NCBI GenBank assembly: GCA_900466875.1
Contig: UBNQ01000022.1
Span: 46,811-110,810, forward strand
Length of the DNA stretch: 64,000 nucleotides
Direction: 5' to 3'
DNA from: Hyphomicrobiales bacterium
Lineage (GTDB): Bacteria > Pseudomonadota > Alphaproteobacteria > Rhizobiales > Rhizobiaceae
Shown in pieces: positions 15,326 to 23,623 of this stretch (positions are counted from its first letter, which is position 1; every line of letters begins with the position of its first letter). The notes below the pieces were generated by a model. That model was given only the letters and a program-made list of their open reading frames with translations, made no database searches and was not told the origin of the DNA. The position numbers and the translations under genes were made by a program.

Positions 15326-15588
15326 GAGATTTCGTGCCCGACGGGATCGCCTTCCATGGCCCAGGCCAGTTCGGCATTGAGACCGGAGACGATATCATTG
15401 CCTTCAAGCAGTTCACTGAGCTTGTAGCGCTTCTTCAGACCTCTGAGTGGCTTTACGACGAGATCGCCATTCAACATCTCAAGAGAAAGCTGGTCGCCGA
15501 CTTCGAGCTGCATCATCTTCAAGATGGCCGGTGGAATGGTCACAACCGCCGCACCGCCCTGCCGTCTGATCTTCGTGGTTACCGTCAT
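15322..15588 (-). CDS. MazE/AbrB-type antitoxin
   Basis: An 88-residue protein with an N-terminal swapped-hairpin AbrB/MazE DNA-binding domain (TTKIRRQGGAAVVTIPPAILKMMQLEVGDQLSLEMLNGDLVVKPL, about residues 3-48) and a C-terminal tail that should wrap the toxin (KLSELLEGNDIVSGLNAELAW). It precedes the toxin with a 4-base overlap, and a short palindrome overlapping the predicted -10 lies just upstream, fitting autorepression. Confidence 0.87.
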   Translation of the reverse strand: MTVTTKIRRQGGAAVVTIPPAILKMMQLEVGDQLSLEMLNGDLVVKPLRGLKKRYKLSELLEGNDIVSGLNAELAWAMEGDPVGHEIS

Positions 15589-15603
15589 GTCGCGCTCCTC
15601 GAT

Positions 15604-15621
15604 GTGCTACAAATATAGCAC
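15604..15621 (-). promoter_or_regulatory. Probable MazE operator
   Basis: GTGCTA, six AT-rich bases, TAGCAC: a perfect inverted repeat 16-33 bases before the antitoxin start. On the minus strand the spacer contains TATATT, a likely -10, so bound antitoxin would cover the promoter. Confidence 0.55.
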
Positions 15622-15645
15622 TTCGATTGCGCGACACAAGCGTCG

Positions 15646-16578
15646 TCACTGCGCCGGCACCGCCTTCAGATAAGCCGCAATCGCTTCCAGGTCTCCTTTC
15701 GGCAAGTGGGCCATGTTCTTCTGGACCTCGACCATCGAACCACCGGCGGAATCGTAGTCCGGGGTGAAGCCTGTCTCCAGATAGTTGACGATATCGGCCT
15801 CGCTCCAGGAGGCGATCGGTCCTGACGAGGTGATGCCGGGGATAGTACCCTTGCCTTCGGGATTGGGGCCGCCGGCCAGCCATTTGCCGGTTTCGAAACC
15901 GCCGAGCGCGTTGCGCGGCGTGTGGCATTCGCCGCAATGGCCGGGTCCTTCGACGAGATACTGGCCGCGCCTTACCTTTGCATCGGCAGAGGCAAGTTCG
16001 ACGCGGGGCGCTTCGCTGAAATAGAGGAATTTCCAGCCGCCGACCGCCATGCGGATGTTGAACGGAAACCCCATTTCATGCGGCGGCGCGACATTGGCGC
16101 TTGCCGGCAAGGTCTTCAGATAGGCGAAGAGGTCGCCGATATCCTTCGGCGTCATGCGGGCATAGGAGCCATAGGGAAAGGACGGATAGAGATGTTCGCC
16201 TTTCGGCCCGACGCCACGGGTCATGGCATTGCCGAACTGAACCAGCGTCCAGTTGCCTATGCCGGCATTCGGATCGGGAGAAATGTTGGGGATGTGGAAG
16301 GTGCCGAACGGGCTTGGCAGCGCCCGCCCGCCGGACATCACCTTCAGCGCTTCGCCTTCTGCGCCGCTTGCGGCATGGCAGCTGGCGCAGCCGCCGGCCC
16401 AGAACAGGGTTTCGCCATGGGCCAGATCCGGCTCACCAAGATTGGCCCAGTGGTTTTCCGGATGCGGAGACGGTTTTGTCAGCGCCCATGCGGTCGCAGC
16501 CCCCAATGCAATCACCGCGACGCCAGCCGCCGCTATCTTCAACCAGGTCGAGGCCACGGCTTGTCTCCGGAAATCCAT
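15646..16578 (-). CDS. Membrane-anchored diheme c-type cytochrome
   Basis: A 310-residue protein with an N-terminal signal anchor (residues 13-33) and two cytochrome c domains: heme motifs Cys64-x-x-Cys67-His68 (CASCH) and Cys215-x-x-Cys218-His219 (CGECH). The surrounding motifs (FGTFHIPNISPDPNAGIGNW, YPSFPYGSYARMTPKDIGDLFAYLKTL) resemble the cytochrome subunits of periplasmic alcohol/aldehyde dehydrogenases and their relatives. No dehydrogenase is adjacent. It lies 61 bases downstream of the c556 gene on the same strand and may share its transcript. Confidence 0.88.
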   Translation of the reverse strand: MDFRRQAVASTWLKIAAAGVAVIALGAATAWALTKPSPHPENHWANLGEPDLAHGETLFWAGGCASCHAASGAEGEALKVMSGGRALPSPFGTFHIPNISPDPNAGIGNWTLVQFGNAMTRGVGPKGEHLYPSFPYGSYARMTPKDIGDLFAYLKTLPASANVAPPHEMGFPFNIRMAVGGWKFLYFSEAPRVELASADAKVRRGQYLVEGPGHCGECHTPRNALGGFETGKWLAGGPNPEGKGTIPGITSSGPIASWSEADIVNYLETGFTPDYDSAGGSMVEVQKNMAHLPKGDLEAIAAYLKAVPAQ

Positions 16579-16639
16579 CCTGCAGGTTCATGACGGAAAG
16601 CCGCACGGATAAGGGCGCGCGGCTTTCCAAAACCGTTTT

Positions 16640-17080
16640 TTAGCGCTTCAGGCGATAGGTCTGGTGGCAGGTGCCGCAGTTTGCGCCGAGCGTCTTCATC
16701 GCTTCGGCCACGCCCGCCTGATCCGCCGGCATGGAGGCCAGAACCGTATCGGCATCGCTGCCGAGCTTCAGGGACTTGGCCTTGAAGTCCTCCATATTGT
16801 CCCAGATTGCCGGGGCGGCTGCGGAATTGACTTCGGAACCGGCCGGGAACTGCTCCGGAAAGGCCTTCATATCCGTGCTGATCGCCGTCAGTGCGGCCTT
16901 CACGGTTTCGGCGTCATAGGGCTTTTCACCCTTGGCGATCGCACCGAGCGCGCCCATGGAGGCACCGACCTGCTTCATCATCTGCTCGCGCTTGGCGACA
17001 GGATTGTCCTGAGCGACGGCTGCAGCCGCCAAGCCAAGACAGAGTGCGGCGGCGGTGATGGCGGTCATCCTGATCTTCAT
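16640..17080 (-). CDS. Cytochrome c556 / c-prime family
   Basis: A 146-residue exported cytochrome with a signal peptide (cleavage after about residue 24, AVAQD). The mature four-helix-bundle sequence ends with the single C-terminal heme site Cys135-Gly-Thr-Cys138-His139 followed by QTYRLKR, as in the c-prime/c556 family. It probably carries electrons in the periplasm or binds small gaseous ligands. Start taken as the second Met (17080). First gene of a likely pair with the diheme cytochrome. Confidence 0.88.
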   Translation of the reverse strand: MKIRMTAITAAALCLGLAAAAVAQDNPVAKREQMMKQVGASMGALGAIAKGEKPYDAETVKAALTAISTDMKAFPEQFPAGSEVNSAAAPAIWDNMEDFKAKSLKLGSDADTVLASMPADQAGVAEAMKTLGANCGTCHQTYRLKR

Positions 17081-17249
17081 CAAACATTCTCCTCGTTGCG
17101 TGGCCAGCCCAGCCGACGATCTACGAGGGGGATATTGGACCGCCTTATCCGTTTGAAAGAAATCACGTTCCCGTCAGGGCCGAGAAATACGCCACCCCAT
17201 TATTGAACACAGCGTTCACAATTCAAGCACAGTGACGGACAGATGACGC

Positions 17250-17882
17250 CTATCGGCGAAATGCTTCCCAAAGCGTCAGCACCGCGATGGCGAGAAGGAT
17301 CATGCCGCAGCAGCGGCCGATCCAGACGGTGCCCGTACGGTTTCCGACAAGCATGCCCCGCGCCCTGCCGGCCGCCACGGCGATTGCGCCATAGACGGCA
17401 AACTGCGTTGCGCCGGTCATCGCGGCCATGATGGCCGCCTGGGGTGCGAGCGGACCGAATTCCGGCCTCAGAAACTGAGGATAGACGGCCAGCATGAACA
17501 TATAGGCCTTGGGATTGATGAGGCAGGTGATCACGCCGCGGCGAAAGGCTTCCCAGTTGCTTTTGGTATCGGCACGCCCGACGTCCTCGACCACGATCGC
17601 GCTTCGTGTCAGCGTAAACCCGATCCAAGCCATGTAGAGTGCGCCGGCCACCATCAGCGGTGTGAACAGGACAGGCAGGAGTTTCGCCAGAAGCCCAACG
17701 CCCAGGGCGCCATAGGCCGAATGCACCAGACCGCCGATCATCATGCCCGCCGTGGCGGCCAGCCCCGCCGCCCGGCCGCGGGTGAGCGCGTTGGCCAGAA
17801 CGAACATCATGTCCACGCCCGGCAGGATGATGATGCCGAAGAGAAGGGTGAAGAAGAGCCAGAGGTTTTCGCCGTAAGTCAT
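17250..17882 (-). CDS. LysE/RhtB-family amino-acid exporter
   Basis: A 210-residue inner-membrane protein with about six hydrophobic segments. The conserved opening is visible: GIIILPGVDMMFVLANALTRGRAAGLAATAGMMIGG, then LLPVLFTPLMVAGALYMAWIGF and CLINPKAYMFMLAVYPQF. It exports amino acids or related metabolites. Divergently oriented from a WYL-domain regulator with a perfect palindrome between them, so it is the likely target of that regulator. Substrate not predictable. Confidence 0.9.
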   Translation of the reverse strand: MTYGENLWLFFTLLFGIIILPGVDMMFVLANALTRGRAAGLAATAGMMIGGLVHSAYGALGVGLLAKLLPVLFTPLMVAGALYMAWIGFTLTRSAIVVEDVGRADTKSNWEAFRRGVITCLINPKAYMFMLAVYPQFLRPEFGPLAPQAAIMAAMTGATQFAVYGAIAVAAGRARGMLVGNRTGTVWIGRCCGMILLAIAVLTLWEAFRR

Positions 17883-17965
17883 GTCAGGTGCCGCGCCATT
17901 CCGTTTTCAGCCATTTGCCGGTTTCCCTTGTTTTTCAGGCCGGCACATGGCGCTATAGGACAGGT

Positions 17966-17989
17966 CAACTGACAGCGTTCTGTCAGTTG
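17966..17989. promoter_or_regulatory. Perfect palindrome in the lysE/WYL intergenic region
   Basis: Ten-base arms CAACTGACAG (17966-17975) and CTGTCAGTTG (17980-17989), separated by CGTT. It lies 83 bases from the exporter start and 25 bases before the regulator start. It is the best candidate for the WYL/YafY-type operator controlling both genes. Binding is inferred. Confidence 0.8.
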
Positions 17990-18013
17990 CATGGATGGCG
18001 ACGGAGAAATGTC

Positions 18014-18703
18014 ATGCGCAAGGCGTCGCGCCTGTTCGAGATCATCCAGATCCTGAGGCTGGCGAAAAAGCCGGTGACGGCGGCGCAGATCGCGGTACAG
18101 CTGGAAGTCACCATGCGCTCGATCTACCGGGATATTGCAGCGCTTCAGGCGATGCGGGTGCCGATCGAAGGCGAACGCGGCATCGGCTACATTCTGAGGC
18201 CGGGCTTCACCCTGCCGCCGCTGATGCTGTCGATCGAGGAAACCGAAGCGATCGTGCTGGCGCTGGCGCTGCTGGAGCGCACCGGCGATACCGAATTGCG
18301 GCGCGCCGCGCGGCAGGTGAACCGCAAGATTGCCGCGGTCGTGCCGGAGCCGCTGAGCCAGACATTTTCGACCGGTGCCCTGCATGCCTGGGGCACCGTC
18401 GCGCCGGTGCCGGATGCGGTGGATCTTGCCCTGGTGCGGCGGGCGATCCGCGACGAGCAGAAGCTTTCCATCGATTATCGGGACGAATTGGGCAATGCGA
18501 CGGAGAGGGTCATCCGGCCGATTGCGCTCATCTATTATTCTCAGACGGCCAACATCGTCGCCTGGTGCGAATTGCGCAACGCGATCCGCAATTTCCGTGC
18601 GGACCGCGTCGAGCATTGTGAAGCCAGGGAGGACTTCTTTCCGGGGCAAGGCGACCGGTTGCGCCAGGTCTGGATCGACGGGTGGCAGCGACCGATCGCC
18701 TGA
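18014..18703 (+). CDS. WYL-domain (YafY family) transcriptional regulator
   Basis: A 229-residue regulator: winged HTH at residues 1-60 (MRKASRLFEIIQILRLAKKPVTAAQIAVQLEV, RSIYRDIAALQAMRVPIEGERG), a middle helical region, and a WYL domain at about 145-215 with RRAIRDEQKLSIDYRDELG, RVIRPIALIYYSQTANIVAWCELR and FRADRVEHCE. WYL domains sense nucleic acids or small molecules. ATG 18014 follows GGAG; the earlier frame from 17888 is rejected because it would run through the operator. Divergent from the LysE exporter. Confidence 0.9.
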   Translation: MRKASRLFEIIQILRLAKKPVTAAQIAVQLEVTMRSIYRDIAALQAMRVPIEGERGIGYILRPGFTLPPLMLSIEETEAIVLALALLERTGDTELRRAARQVNRKIAAVVPEPLSQTFSTGALHAWGTVAPVPDAVDLALVRRAIRDEQKLSIDYRDELGNATERVIRPIALIYYSQTANIVAWCELRNAIRNFRADRVEHCEAREDFFPGQGDRLRQVWIDGWQRPIA

Positions 18704-18811
18704 TATCCGGATGCGCGGGGCGCCTTCGCACCTCTCACGCATCCGGTGCCGCATGACTCTTTCAAGGCAATTGCGGAGGCAAAACCACGCCTGCTTTTGC
18801 CGGAACCGCTT

Positions 18812-19402
18812 TTAGTCCTTCTTCGGCAGCATGGCCGTCAGCGTCTCGTCCTTGTCGATGAAATGGTGTTTCAGCGCGAAGGCCCCGTGACCGGCGACCA
18901 CGAGGGCCAGCGCCCAGGACAGATAGAAATGCGCCGACACGAGATAAGGCGTCAGTTCCGGGTTCTTGCCGCCGAGGCCCGGAATGGTGAAGAGACCTGC
19001 GACGGGGATCGCATAACCGGCCGACGAACTGTTCCACCAGCCCGAAACCGGCACGGCCACCATCAGGAAATAGAGGAGGAAATGGCCGAAATGAGTTGCC
19101 GTCTTCATGATCGCCGGCATGTCGGTCAGTTCAGGCGGGCGGTTATAGGCACGCCAGATGATGCGTCCGACGATCAGGAACAGCGTCGTGGTGGCAATCG
19201 ACTTGTGCAGGGTGATGGCCCAGACCTTCTGCGCCGTTTCGCCGTCGCTGACACCGTAATGAAGCATGGCGCCGCCATAGTAGCCCACACCCCAGGCGAC
19301 CAGGATGATGGCCGCCATCAGCCAGTGAAGACATTTCGAAGTCGCGTTGAAATTCCGCGATGTCGATCGCGGCAGGTGTCCCGTGTCTGTCGTGCTGGCC
19401 AT
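18812..19402 (-). CDS. Cytochrome b561-family membrane protein
   Basis: A 196-residue diheme b-type cytochrome. Four hydrophobic helices appear, with the family histidines in CLHWLMAAIILVAWGVGYYGG, ITLHKSIATTTLFLIVGRIIWR, THFGHFLLYFLMVAVPVSGWW and SAHFYLSWALALVVAGHGAFALKHHFI. Bacterial b561 proteins shuttle electrons between quinol and periplasmic partners or superoxide. Start at ATG 19402 (AAGGG upstream). It is convergent with the WYL gene; the cytochromes c nearby could be partners. Confidence 0.88.
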   Translation of the reverse strand: MASTTDTGHLPRSTSRNFNATSKCLHWLMAAIILVAWGVGYYGGAMLHYGVSDGETAQKVWAITLHKSIATTTLFLIVGRIIWRAYNRPPELTDMPAIMKTATHFGHFLLYFLMVAVPVSGWWNSSSAGYAIPVAGLFTIPGLGGKNPELTPYLVSAHFYLSWALALVVAGHGAFALKHHFIDKDETLTAMLPKKD

Positions 19403-19561
19403 CGTTCGTGCCCTTCCCTTTAACCCAATTCTTACAGGATTGAGGGAACAGCCAGACATGCCGGATGCCAAGAGCACAGAAGGTCGCAGACCCTGCGCAA
19501 AAGTTGCAGAATGTTATTTTAGCGGCAGCCGGAAAAGTTGCGGCATTTCAGCGTCATGCGG

Positions 19562-19575
19562 TTGATAATACTCAA
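19562..19575 (-). promoter_or_regulatory. Possible Fnr-like half-palindrome
   Basis: TTGA-N6-TCAA core with sequence TTGAT-AATA-CTCAA: one mismatch to the Fnr/FixK box, about 160 bases upstream of the cytochrome b561 start. The distance is long for direct activation, so this is weak support only. Confidence 0.25.
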
Positions 19576-19664
19576 CTTTAAACGATTATATCGGCAAATC
19601 ACGAGACATGGCCGCTCCAGCCCTCGCGTCGCTTTGCCTCACCCAAGGTTGCGGATGTCTGCCG

Positions 19665-20507
19665 TCAGTTCGGCAGGCTGCGGCTTTCCTCGCGGCCGTA
19701 ACCGATCACCTCGATGCGATCCTGATAGACCTCGACGACGGCAAAGGTGTTTTGCGTCTCGGTATCGACCATACCCTTGAAATTGACATACCAGGTGGAG
19801 CCGATATGGCCGAGATTGCCGGCATGGTTATGGCCGTTCAGATAGGCGATGACATTGCCGGATCGCTCGAACAGATCCACAAGCCGCTCGCCATTCCAGA
19901 GATTATGCGCGTTTTCGGGATAGAGCGGGTAATGGCCCATGACGATGACGGCTTCGCCGCGTTCGCGTGCGTCGGCCAGTGTCTGCTCCAGCCAGCTGAA
20001 TTGCCTTTCGCTGATCCCGCCGTTCCACGGCATGGCATTGATGGCGCCGGCAGCTTCCAACTCTTCGAGGCGCGTGCATGCCTCGGCATGTCGGTCATGT
20101 CCTTGTGGCGTAGAGAACAGGCTGATCTCGTTGCCATCGATGATGACGAAACGAATGCCGCCGCGGGAAAAATGGTGCCAGGCCGCGGGCATGCCGAGAC
20201 GTGCATGGACCTCGGCCAGCCGTTCAGGCGACACTGAGAAATCGTGGTTGCCGGGAAGCAGGACATTCTCGTGGCGCAGGCCGTCATAAACAGACAGGAT
20301 ACGGTCAAAGCTCTCCCAGTCGCGATCGATGAGATCACCAAGCGTGACGACGAAAGCGAGATCCTCGCCATTCAGCGTGTCGATCGCAGCCGCCAGTTTG
20401 TTGGGGCTATTGCGGTAGAACCGGTCATGTTCCAGCTTCGGATCGACATCGGCATATTGGGGATCGGCGATGACGCCGAAGCGGAGGAGAGGATGTTCAG
20501 ATGACAT
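19665..20507 (-). CDS. Metallophosphoesterase, ADPRibase-Mn type
   Basis: A 280-residue calcineurin-like phosphoesterase. Metal-binding blocks in order: GVIADPQYAD (Asp15, Gln17), TLGDLID (Asp58), PGNHDF (Asn87-His88), VMGHYPLYPE and LNGHNHAGN. The IADPQ motif with RFYRNSPNKLAAAI is specific to the Mn-dependent ADP-ribose/CDP-alcohol diphosphatases, otherwise known from animals and plants and some bacteria. Likely hydrolyses ADP-ribose or CDP-alcohols in the cytoplasm. No signal peptide. Substrate not determined. Confidence 0.8.
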   Translation of the reverse strand: MSSEHPLLRFGVIADPQYADVDPKLEHDRFYRNSPNKLAAAIDTLNGEDLAFVVTLGDLIDRDWESFDRILSVYDGLRHENVLLPGNHDFSVSPERLAEVHARLGMPAAWHHFSRGGIRFVIIDGNEISLFSTPQGHDRHAEACTRLEELEAAGAINAMPWNGGISERQFSWLEQTLADARERGEAVIVMGHYPLYPENAHNLWNGERLVDLFERSGNVIAYLNGHNHAGNLGHIGSTWYVNFKGMVDTETQNTFAVVEVYQDRIEVIGYGREESRSLPN

Positions 20508-20701
20508 GGCGCGCAGTTAGGCCCGATCTGTGACAGTGGTGTGACGGATGGGGCGTCTCAGGTCTATCGCGCTACGATAAAGATGACGTGAACATAACCA
20601 GCCGCATCGTGATCCACTGTACACGCACTTGCGGTTAAGAGGAGAAATGCACGCGCGCGATTCGACCGCGCCTTCTCCATTCTCAATACCGGAATACCGA
20701 T

Positions 20702-21388
20702 TTGCCAGCCATTACCCGTCGAAGCTTTTTGATCGCAACGCCTCTGCTCGCAACGGGATGCGTGACCTCGGCGCCGCAGCCTGTCGCCGTCAAGCCGTAC
20801 ATGTCACCCCATTATGTGGCGATGTATGCCGCCATCGAGGGGGAAGCTTTTCCGATCAAGGCTGCGGACCTGAAGCGCGTCGATCCGCAATTCTATCGCC
20901 AGGAGGTCGCTTATCCGACGTCCGAACGCGCCGGCACGATCGTCGTCGATACCCGCAACCGCTTCCTCTATCTCGTCCAGGAAAACGGCCGCGCCATGCG
21001 CTATGGCATCGGGGTCGGAAAGGCCGGGCTTGAATTCGCAGGTGCCGGCACGGTGCAATACAAACGCCAATGGCCCCGCTGGACGCCGACGCAGGACATG
21101 ATCGCCCGCGAGCCGGAACGCTACGGACCGCTCGCCGCCGGAATGGAACCCGGGGTGCTCAATCCGCTGGGGCCCCGCGCGCTGTACCTGTTCAAGGACG
21201 GTCGCGACACGCTGTACCGCATCCATGGCACGACGGAGGACTGGACGATCGGCAAGGCGGTGTCGAGCGGCTGTATCCGCCTGCTCAACCAGGACATCGT
21301 CGACCTTTATGGCCGCGTTCCGGACGGTACCCGGGTGGTCGTGCTGCAGGATGCGCCGAGTGACAGCTTTATGCCGCAGGCCGTGTAG
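20702..21388 (+). CDS. L,D-transpeptidase, exported (YkuD domain)
   Basis: A 228-residue protein. N-terminal RRSFLIATPLLATGC resembles a twin-arginine/lipobox leader with Cys19. The YkuD domain (about 80-215) has GTIVVDTRNRFLYLVQ, then YRIHGTTEDWTIGKAVSSGCIRL with catalytic Cys191 in the HxxxxxxxxxxxxxxxSxGCxR arrangement. Such enzymes form 3-3 peptidoglycan crosslinks or attach envelope proteins. Start is TTG 20702; ribosome site weak. One of three in this window, the other two adjacent to one another at 57-59 kb. Confidence 0.87.
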   Translation: MPAITRRSFLIATPLLATGCVTSAPQPVAVKPYMSPHYVAMYAAIEGEAFPIKAADLKRVDPQFYRQEVAYPTSERAGTIVVDTRNRFLYLVQENGRAMRYGIGVGKAGLEFAGAGTVQYKRQWPRWTPTQDMIAREPERYGPLAAGMEPGVLNPLGPRALYLFKDGRDTLYRIHGTTEDWTIGKAVSSGCIRLLNQDIVDLYGRVPDGTRVVVLQDAPSDSFMPQAV

Positions 21389-21451
21389 CGGCATTTTCAG
21401 GTGCAGTTGCATCGCGCCAGCAACATTTCCAAGCCCTCCCAAGGCAAACAA

Positions 21452-21487
21452 AAACACCCGGCACCTCACGGCACCGGGTGTTTTTTT
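21452..21487. terminator. Bidirectional terminator
   Basis: Stem AACACCCGG with CCGGGTGTT, flanked by A-run upstream and TTTTTT downstream, between the convergent L,D-transpeptidase and sodB genes. It should end both transcripts. Confidence 0.85.
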
Positions 21488-21504
21488 ATTCGAAAGGCCG
21501 AAGC

Positions 21505-22107
21505 TTACGTGGAAGCGGCTTCGTACATTTCCAGCACGTAGTCCCAGTTGATCAGGCTGTCGACGAAGGCTTCGAGATACTTCGGACGGGCGTTGCGGTA
21601 GTCGATGTAATAGGAGTGTTCCCATACGTCGACGCCGAGGATCGGGGATGCGCCGTGAACCAGCGGGTTTTCGCCGTTCGGGGTTTTCGAGATGGCGAGC
21701 TTGCCGTCCTTGACCGAGAGCCAGGCCCAGCCGGAGCCGAACTGCGTCGTGCCGGCTGCGATGAAATCAGCCTTGAACTTGTCGTAGCCGCCCAGATCGC
21801 TGTCGATCGCAGCCTGCAGCTTGCCCGGCAGCTTGTTGCCGCCGCCGTCCTTCTTCATCCACTTCCAGAAATGGACGTGGTTGTAGTGCTGGGCAGCATT
21901 GTTGAAGAGACCCTGGTTGGTGCCGAAGGACTTCTTGACGACTTCCTCGACCGAAAGGTCCGCCAGGCCGGCTTCGGCAGCAAGCTTGTTGCCGTTGTCG
22001 ACATAAGCCTTGTGGTGCTTGTCGTGGTGGTATTCGAGCGTTTCCTTCGACATGAAGGGAGCGAGAGCTTCGTAATCATAGGGAAGTGCGGGAAGTTCGA
22101 AGGCCAT
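21505..22107 (-). CDS. sodB: Superoxide dismutase, iron type
   Basis: A 200-residue Fe/Mn superoxide dismutase. Metal ligands sit in the standard segments: His in LEYHHDKHHKAYVDN, His in NNAAQHYNHVHFW, Asp and His in VDVWEHSYYIDYRN. The Gln in AAQHYNH, in the active-site position, is the FeSOD-type arrangement. ATG 22107 follows AAAAGGAG; an in-frame ATG at 22221 is upstream of that signal and rejected. It removes cytoplasmic superoxide. Convergent with the L,D-transpeptidase gene. Confidence 0.95.
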   Translation of the reverse strand: MAFELPALPYDYEALAPFMSKETLEYHHDKHHKAYVDNGNKLAAEAGLADLSVEEVVKKSFGTNQGLFNNAAQHYNHVHFWKWMKKDGGGNKLPGKLQAAIDSDLGGYDKFKADFIAAGTTQFGSGWAWLSVKDGKLAISKTPNGENPLVHGASPILGVDVWEHSYYIDYRNARPKYLEAFVDSLINWDYVLEMYEAAST

Positions 22108-22370
22108 TGGTCTACTCCTTTTCGGCAAAACCTTGGGTAATCGTCGTGCGGGAACATAGGAGCGGACCGGAGAAGAGGCAACGCCCCCGAGGCCAAAATT
22201 ATGGCAAAAATCAAAGATCAAGCGAAGCGGCTTTTGCGTGTGAACGCCTCGCGGTGGAACATCGTTCCGACGCTGCCGCGATCGCCCCCATCGCGCAAGG
22301 AATCTTCATTCCGTCACATGGCCGCCGCGAACCCGTGGCAGGAGAAAGCCGCAATGGAGGATCCGATTCG

Positions 22371-22694
22371 ATGAAAACCACCAATACGCTGCTTGCGGCT
22401 ATCGCCACCGTCCTGATCACCGGTGCAGGCGCGCACGCATCCTCGGACGATGCCTGGGCGACGTTCCGGACCGACGTTTCCAAAGCCTGCGTAAAAGCGG
22501 CCAAAGGGCTTATCGAGAAGGGCAAGACCGTGGTCGATCCCTATGGCAGCGAGCATTACGGCATGGCGGTGGTGACCGGAAACGCCGTCGGGGCAAAGAC
22601 CAGGATCAGCACCATCTGCGTTTACGACAAGCAGAAGAAGACGGCCGAAATCGGTGGAGAGATCGACGCAAAGCAGCTGGCGGTGAAGCCGTAG
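22371..22694 (+). CDS. Unknown exported 107-residue protein
   Basis: From ATG 22371 (GGAGGATC upstream): signal peptide MKTTNTLLAAIATVLITGAGAHA, with cleavage near residue 23, then a mature domain with FRTDVSKACVKAAKGLIEKGKTVVDPYGSEHYGMAVVTG and ISTICVYDKQKKTAEIGGEIDAKQL. Two cysteines (in KACVK and TICVY) may form a disulfide in the periplasm. Similar short exported proteins occur in rhizobia without assigned function. The frame back to 22086 overlaps the sodB promoter and is not used. Confidence 0.75.
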   Translation: MKTTNTLLAAIATVLITGAGAHASSDDAWATFRTDVSKACVKAAKGLIEKGKTVVDPYGSEHYGMAVVTGNAVGAKTRISTICVYDKQKKTAEIGGEIDAKQLAVKP

Positions 22695-22808
22695 GACTAC
22701 ACGTCCAAAATGCGATCATCAATCAGCTTCGCGCAGGATTGCCTTTCTATGCTGGGTCATTGTTTGCGTTCCCGTTTGCGATTTTGACATTTGACCGACG
22801 AGAGACAT

Positions 22809-23468
22809 GTGATCACCAGCGATATTCCAGCAGTCCCGCAATTTCTCATGCGGGAGACAGGTCATCCGGCGCTTCCAGCCGCAGACGAAGCCGGCCAGCA
22901 GGTTGCCGGCCCCCTCTATCCTGACGACGAAGGCGGTGCGGTTGCGCCCTCGCCCGCTTTCGACATTTCTTCACGCGATCCTGCTGCGCCCGAGGGCATC
23001 GAGCTCCCGGGCACGAGAGAGGACGCGGCTTCGCCCCGCATCGCGCTCAGTTCCATGGCGACCTCCGCAGCATCGGCAAGCGGTTATTCCATCGAGGATC
23101 TGGCACTTTTCAGGATGCTGACCGGCTACCGGCTCGATACGCGCACGCCGATATGGCGGGCCGTCGACAGTGAAGGAAATCGCGTCTCGGCGGCCGACCG
23201 GCTGTTCACCACGCTGGCGGAAGAAGCTTTCCGCTTTGCCGACAGGCAACGGCGTCTTGGCGGGCAGGAGCAGCGGGACCTGACGATCGACGATCTCGTC
23301 CTGACGCTATCCTCGATCCGGCGGGCTGCAAATTCGATCGGCTCCCGAGGCCAGATCGCCTTCGAGCGACTGGAAACCGCCATTGTCGGTTTTCGGGACG
23401 GGATCAGGGCAGAAACACTTTCCGGCATGACCGGGATGGCGGCTGTCTCGGATGACGCCTCGGTCTGA
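22809..23468 (+). CDS. Unknown 219-residue protein
   Basis: The start is uncertain: GTG 22809 with GAGAGA upstream, or TTG 22791. The first 90 residues are Pro/Ala/Ser-rich and probably disordered; the rest is helical and charged (YSIEDLALFRMLTGYRLDTRTPIWRAVDSEG, then AADRLFTTLAEEAFRFADRQRR and LVLTLSSIRRAANSIGS). No membrane segment or recognised domain. It stands alone before the GGDEF-EAL gene; any connection is unproven. Confidence 0.55.
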   Translation: MITSDIPAVPQFLMRETGHPALPAADEAGQQVAGPLYPDDEGGAVAPSPAFDISSRDPAAPEGIELPGTREDAASPRIALSSMATSAASASGYSIEDLALFRMLTGYRLDTRTPIWRAVDSEGNRVSAADRLFTTLAEEAFRFADRQRRLGGQEQRDLTIDDLVLTLSSIRRAANSIGSRGQIAFERLETAIVGFRDGIRAETLSGMTGMAAVSDDASV

Positions 23469-23623
23469 GCTGGTCGGCGACGGGGAAACCTTTTTCGCCC
23501 GATAGGGTTTTTGTGCCGAAGCAGCGAAAGGCTGCCGTGCGCGCTAACATGATTTGATATATTTGCATTATCTAATATTTAAGTCGCGAAGCCTACAAAT
23601 TCACCGGATCACGGGAGCAAGGC

